DNA of 64,000 bases, from positions 9,878,001 through 9,942,000 of the forward strand of contig NC_072801.1 of NCBI RefSeq assembly GCF_028583425.1, in the 5' to 3' direction. The translations under genes and the position numbers were made by a program. The DNA is from Eublepharis macularius (lineage: Eukaryota > Chordata > Lepidosauria > Squamata > Eublepharidae). The notes beneath the pieces are model-generated. The model was not told the origin of the DNA. It ran no database searches and saw only the letters and a program-made list of their open reading frames with translations. Of the stretch, positions 55,233-64,000 are shown in pieces. Numbering within the stretch: the stretch's first letter is position 1; the number at the start of each line of letters is the position of its first letter.

Positions 55233-56500
55233 CACCATGTTAAGAAGGGCTAGCCTTTAGTTTACTATGGATTTTCTCAGCAAACACCTGCAAAACCTTA
55301 AATGCACTTTTAAGATTCTCACTGAAAATGTCATAAGACTGTTCCTGATCCTACTACATAGTCAGTCTCAGTGCTGTTGCAGGAAGGAGGGTTGGTATCC
55401 TGCACCCTGAGACAGCCCAGCCAGCTGCTTCGGGATTCGGCTCCTGCTTTTTCTGGGATGGTCTTTGTATCCTCTGAACTGCAGCTGATCTCGAGTTCAT
55501 TCCCACGGCCTGCTCTTTCTCCTGATGACTTCCAGATGCAGCTGCTGGCTCCCCTAAATGAGATATTTTGCACTTGCTGAGGATGCTACCTCCCTCTTCT
55601 CCTCTTGGCAAATCCTCTCAAGGTGTTAGATTCTAACTAAACAGTACTGCTGTGTTTGTAAAATGGATTTGTACCAGTGCTTCTTTCAACAAAAGCCTGA
55701 TTTTGGAAATACAGGATCTAATTCTGCCGTAACCTGGTTCCTTCTCCCCCTTTTTGAGCCAAGGGAAACTGAGGCAGAGGAGAAACCAGGCCTGATCCTG
55801 GACAGCAACTTTTTATGAGATTTGCACACTTAGGAAGGCTGCCAATTAATTCCGTGGGTCACCCCTTGCTTAGGCAAGCTGTCAGCCTGGGTCTCGTTAC
55901 ATGAAGCTTAGTACTTCATTATACAGGCACAAACCTTTCCTCCTGGCAGCCATCATTCTTGGCCCTTGATGATGGGACATTCTTCCCCTTCGCAAATTTT
56001 CTCATCTGATTTTGTGCATACCTGGGAAGAGAAAGTGAGGGTACCAATCTCATAGGCACACTGTAGCAAAGCTATTGGTAACTATACAGTAGTTACTTCT
56101 GAAACATCATCAGAATGGTACCACCTTACATCTCTCTCTGCTACCAAATCTGGAGTGGGCAGCCACTTCTAGTTAGAAGCAACCTTGCAACCATCTGGGC
56201 TGTGATTGGCACCATCATTTGTTCAGATGTTTAGCCTGCCCCACAGGGACAGATGGAAGAAATAAGGAGGCTCGGTGCTAAACCATATGCTACCCGTGTC
56301 ACATGGCCCCTCCATTGGCCACTGAGTGAATTACTCCAGCGCTGTTCTTTTCTGGAAGATAAAGCAAGCCAGGAGGAGCTGCGTTGCTCTCATGGGTGTG
56401 GGACAAAACTGCAATTCTGTAGGACGCAATGAACACGTGTTTTGCCTTGAGTTAGGTGACTGGTCTGTCTAGCAGTGGTATCATCCGCTCTGTCTCTGGA
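55233..56500. other. Intergenic sequence
   Basis: No gene or repeat recognised. Confidence 0.4.
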
Positions 56501-56504
56501 GATG

Positions 56505-56625
56505 ACGATATCTCAGTTGAGGGCCCTTCGCATCACCTGATACCTGATGCTTCCGTCGGGGATGGAACCTGGACCGTGTGTGTGCAGGGCGTGTGTCTTA
56601 CCGCTGAGCCACGGCCTCCCTCCCC
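56505..56625 (-). mobile_element. tRNA-like SINE fragment
   Basis: GGGATGGAACCTGGACCGTG and CTTACCGCTGAGCCACGGCC on the plus strand: the inverted tRNA-like head of the 41346 family. Confidence 0.6.
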
Positions 56626-57009
56626 CGGATTCAGACCATAGTAACTTGATATGAAGTGAGGTTTCTTAGTGTAACCACCTGCCTGATTGGAGTAGGTGGT
56701 AACATGCCCACAGCAGTGTCTCCTACACACAGTTGGGAGGCTGTAACTCCTTGCTGAGGGGAACAGCAGCAGCAGCTTGGTCAAATGTCTCCCTCTCTGC
56801 CCTGCAGAGGTGGGGGTGTTGTGAGTCCAGCAGTGGCTGTCTTAAAGCTGCAGCCTCTAGGCTTGATGGAACAATTCAGGACACTCCTGGCAGCAGGTCT
56901 AGAGTCTGTCTAGCACCTGCAGGGCGGGCTACCAAAAGTTATCTTGGGCTGTATATGATGCTCAGCTGCCTATCCAGTGGGGTAAGGCATGTTGTTCCAC
57001 CAAGTAGTG

Positions 57010-57036
<27 letters not shown>
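57010..57036. repeat. (CT)n microsatellite, target of a family A insertion
   Basis: Thirteen CT units; the run resumes after the inserted element at about 57270. Confidence 0.9.
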
Positions 57037-57042
<6 letters not shown>

Positions 57043-57269
57043 AGTCCAAGTAGCACCTTTAAGACTAACCAACTTTATTGTAGAATAAGCTTTCAAGAAC
57101 CACAGTTCTCTTTGTCAGATGCATCGTCAGATGCATAAAGTTGCATCTGACGAGGAGAGCTGTGGTTCTCGAAAACTTATGCCACCATAAAGTTGGTTAG
57201 TCTTAAATGTGCTACTGGACTCTTTACTGTTTTGCAACTATGGACTAACACGGCTAACTCCTCTGGCGC
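57037..57269 (+). mobile_element. Family A hammerhead-type retroelement
   Basis: AAAGAGTCCAAGTAGCACC start, arms with GCTTTCAAGAACCACAG / GTGGTTCTCGAAAACTTATG, end CTAACTCCTCTGG. Inserted in a CT run, so the exact target duplication is ambiguous (GCTCTCTCTCT on both sides). Confidence 0.85.
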
Positions 57270-57965
57270 GCTCTCTCTCTTTCTTTTTTACAGTTCATGC
57301 TGTCTAATATAGCCAGCTTCATGATGAAGAAAGAGCTTTGCTGCTTTGGCGCTTTGTAGTTGTTTATACACAGCATGGAATGACTCAATCAAAATGTGAG
57401 TACCAGAAACTGGTGAGAAGGCGAGAGGTATGCAGTTATATATAGTCACGCTTTTGAAACAATGCTTTTGTCTATTTGCAAAGGGTGGGAGGCAGAGGTA
57501 GCTAGGACAGGCAATTGTGTGTCTTGCCCCAGGGTCCCAAAATCTTGACAATGGTGTTAGTAGTTAGACTCACCCTCACAATTTTAAGAAGGTTTATGAA
57601 TACGACTATGCTATGAGCTTCTTCTCTGAATGTGTTTCAAACACAAAATATTACCCAAGCTGGTAGAAATATGAAAGCTAGATCCCGGCCAGGAGACAGA
57701 ACATTGCTAGCATGTGAGATGTCGGGCGAGGCCAGCTCTCGGCTCCCATGCCCTGGAGATGTGCAAAGATCCTAAAACAGTAAGGTCTTTCCAGAGTTCC
57801 GGAACTAATCCCTGTTAACACACCCCACCGATCTTCCCTTCTCCACTCTCCTGTTGTCAGATTGCTCAGGGCTCTGATAGCCTTACCCACCCATACATCG
57901 CAGATCGTCAGTCATCATTGATAACTTTAGTTCTAGCTGAGAAGACTTTATCAAACCTTCCCAGT

Positions 57966-58190
57966 TCATTGTCTCACCCCGGAGACAGCTTTCCCGGAGT
58001 TCATTGTCTCACCCTGGAGACAGCTTTCCAGGAGTTTATCAAACCTTGTCTCACCCCGGAGACAGCTTTCCCGGAGTTCATTGTCTTACCCCGGAGACAG
58101 CTTTCCAGGAGTTTATCAAACCTTGTCTCACCCCGGAGACAGCTTTCCCGGAGTTCATTGTCTCACCCCGGAGACAGCTTTCCAATCCTT
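57966..58190 (+). repeat. Minisatellite, alternating 35/42-bp units
   Basis: Repeats of TTGTCTCACCCCGGAGACAG followed by CTTTCCCGGAG or CTTTCCAGGAG, five to six units. The surrounding 57.7-58.7 kb has an AATAAA (58511) and LTR-like composition, but LTR ends were not found. Confidence 0.85.
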
Positions 58191-58709
58191 TGTCCCACCC
58201 TGGGAACAACCATTAAGTCACTGTTTTGGGGTGGAAGATGCAATCTTGCCCAGGGGTATATTCCACAGTATAATTTAGACTATCCCTCCACCATAGCTGT
58301 GTGCATGCTCTGGGATCCAGCATCCACCCCTGAACCTCGATTTGAGCTCTTCTGCTTTGACGCGATGGTTGCTCAATGCTCTCTCTCCTGGATGCCCTTG
58401 TCTGGATGGTAACAATCACCCAATCCCTCAAACTCTATCCAATTTTCACCACTGCTTTCTATTAAGCTCTGAGTGTGTGTCTTTGCATGCTGTTGATCTC
58501 TGTTATTTTCAATAAAAATCTCTATTGATTGAAACATCCGTCTGTTCATTGAAAGAGTTCTCTAGCCGAGACAATCCTCATATACGCAGGTGGAGATCCT
58601 GAAGTTACCTGCCTCTCTCTGCCTCTCCATGCACGCTAATTCTCCCAGCTCGCAAGGAGACCTCCTCATTGGGTAACAATGCCACCGAATGACACAAATT
58701 TAGGAGACT

Positions 58710-58955
58710 GATAATAACATTCGATTTATATACTGCCCTTCAGGACAACATAATGCCCACTCAGAGCAGTTTACAAAGTGTGTTATTATCCTCACAACAA
58801 TCACCCTGTGAGGCGGGTCGGGCTGAGAGAGCTCTGAGAGAGCAGTGACTGAGCCAAGGTCACCCAGCTAGCTTCAAGTGAAGGAGTAGGGGATCAAACC
58901 CAGCTCTCCAGATTAGGGTCCTGTTTCTCTTAACCACTACACCACACTAGTGTAC
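58710..58955 (-). mobile_element. Sauria-type tRNA SINE
   Basis: Minus strand: GTGTAGTGGTTAAGAGAAAC head, GGGTTTGATCCCC B box, GGTGACCTTGGCTCAGTCAC, ending with the CTGAGTGGGCATTATGTTGT tail. Confidence 0.88.
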
Positions 58956-60270
58956 TGCTGCTGGAAATGTTACAGGCTTCCAAAATCATTCACAGACAAG
59001 GCAGGGTTTTCTATGTCTTTGGAAGACTCTCCAGTTAAACAGCGAAAGTTGACTTTATAAATAGGATCCACAGAGCCATGCCTGGTGAGTTCTGGGCATG
59101 TTCCGGAAACTGCTGAATGACGAGAGTCAGTAGAAGATTCAAGGGAACTACGAATGCCTCCTGTGGTCTGCCCGGACTGGCGTGGCAATAGACATGCCTT
59201 TGGTTGCCAACAGACCGAAAAAAGCCCAGGCCTGTTCTGCTCTTCTACCTCGAGCAATAGGGGATTCATCTACAATGTCCAGCAGGTGAAGCCTTTCAGA
59301 GAGAAGCACACCGTCGCTTGCTGATTCCTGCAGATAGAAGTGCAGGAAGAGGGGCACGTTTTAAAAAGGTATCACTCCTTAGAAGAAATGAACCAGCAGA
59401 GTTGCCAACTTTGGGGGGGGGGTTTTTTGGCAGGGTTGCTGCTGGCATTAGCAGTGCAGCTAAAACAACCACAAAGTTTAATTCCTTTAGAAGGAGCTCT
59501 GCTAGAAAACAAAAGCAGTCAAGTTAGCAACCCAACAAGCTACTACACCCAAGATTGTTTTTGAAAAAAGAAACAGAAGAAAAGAGATCAGATTTCAGGA
59601 AGATGTTTGCAGCGGGCTCTACCTCAGAGAGAGAGAGAGAACGGCTATGGGCCAGATGCTGCCCTTCGATTTCAGGGCCCCCCGCAGGGCCTGGCTGCTC
59701 CAGTGACCTCCCCAGGGCCAGCCTGCGAAGGGCTACTGAAGATCCTTCTCAAGCCTATTCAATGTGCTTTACTTCCCCCAAACGTGTTCTTTGGGTGGCC
59801 CTATAAATACCACGTCTCTGGAGCTGGCCTCTCAACAGAAAGCCACCGGTTGCCTCTTGAGCTGTTGGTTTATTTACTCATTTGGCTCAGCCTGTTCACT
59901 CCCCGTTGGGGGGAGTGGCCCACTGATTCAACCTTCTTTCCCAAAAGATCTCCTCTTCATGTGCCTTCCTTATCTCTTGTTCCTGGCCTCTTCTCTTTTA
60001 CCAGTCCAGTTTGGTTTTTTAAAAAGAATTGGGCCTGTTCTTCTTGCTCTCATCTGCCATGCACCTGAAGAAGGGGCCCCTGGTCCAAAAAAGAGGCACC
60101 AAGCTCCTGCTCACCCCCTCCGTGAGATTTATCCTGCCCCGGTAGTTTGTGTTGGCTCTGTCCAGCTGCCCAAAGGTCTGCACCCCCCACCCACCCCCAT
60201 TTTATGAGTAAGATATTGGAAATGGAAAAGGAAGGAAGATTGGCGAGTTAGCGAAGAGGAACTCCATTCA
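58956..60270. other. Intergenic sequence upstream of the CpG island
   Basis: No gene recognised. A short (GA)n run lies near 59625. Confidence 0.4.
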
Positions 60271-60437
60271 TAGATCCAGAGGAATTAGCCATGTTAGTCT
60301 GTAGTTGCAAAAGAGTAAAGAGTCCAGTAGCACGTTTAAGACTAACCAACTTTATTGTAGCATCAGCTTTCGAGAACCACAGCTCTCTTCGTCAGATGCG
60401 TTATCAGCTTTCGAGAACCACAGATCTTTTCCTCAGA
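60271..60437 (-). mobile_element. Family A hammerhead-type retroelement (one arm)
   Basis: Starts with the inverse end GATCCAGAGGAATTAGCCAT, then AAAGAGTCCAGTAGCACG, and two GCTTTCGAGAACCACAG units. 8-bp target duplication TCCATTCA (60263-60270 and 60438-60445). Confidence 0.85.
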
Positions 60438-60539
60438 TCCATTCAGGGTTTTCTAGATTGGGGGGTCCCAAACTCGGGTGAACCTTGCAGACCCAGCTTG
60501 GGCACCTGCCCTCTGAAATGCTATGTCTCCCCCCCCCCC

Positions 60540-61740
60540 CCAGGTGCTGGTCGTGATTTGGGCCGGGGCGAGCGAGCCGGTCCCGGTCTCCGTGGAGCCC
60601 CAGGCTGGTCGCGGCACCTCCAGGCCGACCGTTTCGACGTTTGCTTTGGGCGCCCGGCCGGCGAGCTTCCCCGGGGGAATTTCTGCACGCAAGCGGGAAA
60701 GCTCGGGGAGGGCGCGCTCCGCGGCGCTCCTTCCGCGGCCCCAGCCGAAGAGCCCCCGGCTCGGCTGCCCGGTGCGCAGGACGCGCTGCCCCGTCTCTCC
60801 CCCCTCCCCGCGTCCAGGAAGGGGGCGGCTGGGAGCGGCGTGCGCCGGCGGATTCTCTCCCCTAGGGGTCGTCTGCAGCCAGCCGGAGCCGAAGCGGACC
60901 GCGCTGGACGCTGCCTGGCTGAGCCCGGCGCCGGAGCCTCGCCTCGCCTCGCCTCGCTTCCCTGCCGCCGCCGCCGCCCGCGGGTGCTGCTGGCCAAGAG
61001 GGCGGCGAGGAGGCGCGCGGAGGGGGCTGCCTTGGAGACGCGCGTCCGGGTGAGCTGGAAGGGGACGCGGGAGGCCGGAGCGGAGGGGAGCCGCAGGGCG
61101 GGCAGCGGGGGCTGGAGGCGGGGGGCGCCCTCGGAGCGCCGGGGCGGCAGGAGCCAGCCTCCAAGGTCGCCCGTGGCCAGCGGCTGCTTGGCAAGTGGCG
61201 GGCGAGGGGACGGGTCCTGGGGAGGGGGGGGGGCTGCCTGGCGGGTCGGGGCCGAGGCGGAGGCGCCCTGCCCTGCCCTGCCCTGCCCTGGGCGAGGCGG
61301 TGCCCCGGGGCGCCCGCAGGAGAAGCGCCGCCTGGAGGGCGGGCTCGGGCGGGCAGCTCGGAAGCGGCTCCCGCTGCCTGCCCTCAAAGCAGCCCCGGGC
61401 CGGGGAGGGAGCACGTGGCCGAGCCGGCGCGCCTCCGTCCGCCTGGAGCCCCGTCGCGCGGCCGCGAGCTGTTGCCCGGCTTCTGGCTTGGCCCCGACGG
61501 AAGCGGCGCCCTGGAGCCCCAGCCGAGCGCTGCGGGGCCCGAGGCGGGCGCGGCGTGGCGTTTCCCGGCTGGCGCCCGTCTTCGCAAGGCGAGGCGCGGA
61601 CGGTCCAGAGCGCAGGAGGAGGGGGGAGCCGCGGGAGGCGGCCGGGCTGACCCCGGGCCCGAAGGCGCCGTTCCCCCTCCCGGCTGCTGCCTCTTAGGGC
61701 TGGAGCGCTGCGCTCCTCGGTTTCATCCCCGCAACAACAA
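60540..61740. promoter_or_regulatory. CpG island, probable promoter and first exon
   Basis: Very GC-rich with dense CpG and GC-box-like GGGGCGG/CCGCCC words, in contrast to the depleted DNA on both sides. CGTCCGG followed by GTGAGC (donor at 61050) would end a non-coding first exon on the + strand. Long reading frames on both strands arise from composition, and no conserved protein was recognised. The downstream gene lies outside the window or has long introns. Confidence 0.7.
61263..61291. repeat. (CCCTG)n simple repeat
   Basis: Five CCCTG units inside the CpG island. Confidence 0.9.
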
Positions 61741-64000
61741 CCCTCTGAGGTGGGCTTGGCTGCAGGAGAGAGGCTGCCCCGAGGGCGCCTGCTGTCTCTC
61801 TGTCCCGCTGGCTCTCTGTCTCCTGGTCCTGCAACCCTCACATGCTGGGCACTGCACGGGTACAAAGTCCCCCCCCCCTTACTTTGAGGCTTTTTTACAT
61901 GGTGCTTAACTTGGGCCTGAAATCCGTTGAATCTAGTGGGCCACCGTGTGAGCAAAGGGATGGAGGAACAGGAAACTGGGGAGTAGCAGACAGAGTCTGG
62001 CTCACACTCTACCCTGGATTCTGCCTGCAAAGGCACCAGCCAAAGTGGGGTGTGTGAGTAAGAGAGAAAAATGGGGGGGGGGTTTGAACCCCACTGGTGG
62101 AGAGCTTCTCTGGAGCGGAGGAATGGCAGGCAAGGAAAGAGTTAAGCATTTCCACAGGTTCTCCCCCCTCCACTTCTTCTCCACTTCCCCTCCCAAAGTA
62201 ATTTTCCTTCCAAACAACAAACCCTCCCACCTTAGTTTGCCCTTAAAGTGCATTTAGTCCTACAGTAATCACAACCAGCCTGGTTATATCTGGAACCGGG
62301 AAATTCAAGGAAGGGGTTTTGCACACGTTTCCTGGCACCATCTCTGTTAAGAACTGGAGACGAATAAGAGCCCCCCACGGGAGCAGCTCTGTTTTCCGCA
62401 ATGGGGCACTTAAACTGGCTGTGCATTTTCCCCTTAAACTCCAGGGCTGTTTTTCAGAGCCTTTATTCAACGCTGGCTTTGGAACATCCTAATAGATGAA
62501 TGTCTCTGTGCACGTGCGGAGTGTTTTCTTTGGCTTATCGCTAAGCTCCTTGTAGACTCCAGTTTAGCTGCATCTTCAAAGCCTCCATTTGGGAAAGGGG
62601 TGCCTGATCGTTCCTTTGGAATGCTCTAAAGATAGGATTGCAAGCCTCTCTTTAAAGAGTCTCTTTTGTGGGCTTTTGTGCAAATCTCCATCTGTTGCTG
62701 TCCCAGAGGTTCAGAGGCAATACAAGTTCAGTGGGTCAAGGGTAGGGTGAGGGAAACTAGAATAATGGTGCTAGCTTAGTTGCCACATTACTAGCCTGGA
62801 AAAATGTTTTGGCAACAGCCTTGAAAGCAAGTCTATGAAAGTTTCTAGGCCTCAAGCCCCTCCTCTCCTTCACATATCTGAATTGGGGTCAAAAAGTTTC
62901 TCCGCCTGGTTGCTCTTCTGCCTCATCATTGGCAATCAGCCAAGCTGGAAGACTCTTGGGTTTTGGCATACCTCCAGCGGAAGGGAATACCAGGGTTGTA
63001 GGGCAGTCATCCTACAGACAATGCTAACAAGAAGCAGTTCTTTGGAGGAGGAATAATGCCAGGTATTGAGTCCCCGTGGAGCTTTCTGACTGATTTATTT
63101 TTGAAATAGTTCTTATCTGCACAATAACCCTGCAGGGTAGGTCTCTACTTCCTCTCAGCATATTGAGAGATGTTGCTTTGCCCAAGGGCATCCAGCGAAT
63201 CCTCAGCTGAGCAAACTTCCAGAAGCTGCTTTGCACAGGCCTGTTCCTCACTTGGATGGACAACAAGGATCTGCATGTGTGAATGAGCAAACTTACAGGC
63301 TGATTGATTTTCCTTTAAACCCGTTACTGTTCAGTGCTGCCAGTCCTTGTGTGGGGAATACAACAAGGTAACATGCATCATTGGTATATGCTGGATCACG
63401 CTGGGTTTTTCTTTCTCCTGCTGCTTCACTCCAGGGAGAAATGTTGCCATGGAAAGATTGGACACGCACACCCTGTCACTTTTGGAAAGGAGGTGTGATT
63501 TTGTAAGAGTGGGTGCTTTTCATAACTTGACCCTCTTTGCATACATTTTGTACTTGGGAAAAAGTTCCTGGGCACAAACTACGCTGTAGGAAGGTGTCAG
63601 TTTGGCATTCATCCATGGACAAAGAATAATGGAAAAACCCAGCAGCGTAATGAACACCTTTTCATTGGGCCCAGCCAGATGGTCGCAAAGCAGGGGTCGA
63701 GCTTTCATGCACCCCAGAAGTCTTTGTCAGGCTGGGTGTTGAGGGCAGGCAGCTGGGAGAGGGGAACAGGGAGACAATTCCTGGGCCTGATGGAACCCCA
63801 AATCCTGCAATCTGTAGCCTCCGTGGAAAGGAGACCAGGAAATCTCGTGGACTTCATGATATTTAGATAGGGCCGGGTAGGAGTGTAAATTTTGTTTAAT
63901 AAAGCGACTGTTTAAATTCTTTTCAAAATTATTGTTTAAATGTTTAAACATTAACATACAATTTATTTAGCCTACACAAGTTTATAGCACTGCGTAAATG
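61741..64000. other. Sequence downstream of the CpG island
   Basis: Probable first intron or intergenic DNA. A palindromic-family remnant lies near 62100-62200 (GGCAGGCAAGGAAAGAGTTA). A degenerate SINE piece lies near 63105-63200. No exon recognised. Confidence 0.4.

Noticed and set aside
57660-58680. A full LTR
   Set aside because: AATAAA and LTR-like composition are present, but no TG...CA ends with matching target duplication could be found.
60453-62036. Very long overlapping reading frames (up to 527 codons) on both strands of the CpG island
   Set aside because: Extreme GC content removes stop codons in all frames; residue composition is Arg/Pro/Ala/Gly-rich with no recognisable domain or splice-supported continuation.

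Overview
The window reads as nuclear DNA of a squamate reptile, most likely a gecko (tentative). It has spliced vertebrate genes, tRNA-headed SINEs with a long conserved 3' tail typical of Sauria SINEs, 5S-rRNA-headed SINEs, antisense CR1 tails, L2 remnants, and very many palindromic non-autonomous transposons. No prokaryotic or organellar signal is seen.

Genes. (1) From 690 to 14445 on the + strand lie seven coding exons of a septin of the SEPTIN3/9/12 group, best matched by SEPTIN12. They run from the DTPG (G3) motif to the stop codon. The P-loop exons must lie left of the window. The 3' UTR runs to an ATTAAA signal near 15329. (2) At 27402-28283 (+) a single-exon ORF encodes a complete 293-residue MYADM-family protein with eight membrane segments in two MARVEL domains. 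(3) A strong CpG island at about 60540-61740 probably marks the promoter and non-coding first exon of a further gene whose coding part lies outside the window or was not recognised. No other credible protein-coding gene was found. The roughly 32 kb between MYADM and the island looks intergenic.

Repeat landscape. hAT-type palindromes with CAGGGCTTTTTT ends have clear 8-bp target duplications (for example 38408-38667 and 44694-45224). Other palindromic families start GGGCCGTTTTCACAC, CAGGGCCAAGCTACAAG and others. One hAT element (51036-52365) carries a nested solo LTR that itself contains a 69-bp minisatellite. CR1, L2, L1-like, Sauria-type and 5S-type SINE copies are scattered through introns and intergenic DNA.

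Most interesting observation. Two unrelated-looking repeat families (the GTTAGTCTTAAAGGTGCTAC family and the element at 32640-32909), and more weakly a 1.06-kb foldback at 16203-17259, contain the layout of a minimal hammerhead ribozyme: CTGANGA, a stem II hairpin, GAAA, then a short palindromic stem III (AGCT or ACGT) and a complementary stem I. They are flanked by target duplications of variable length (about 8-18 bp), as expected of retroposons, not hAT elements. Several are tandem arrays with a 52-bp or 91-bp period. This fits Penelope-like or retrozyme-like non-autonomous retroelements. The assignment is inferred from sequence reading and has not been tested.
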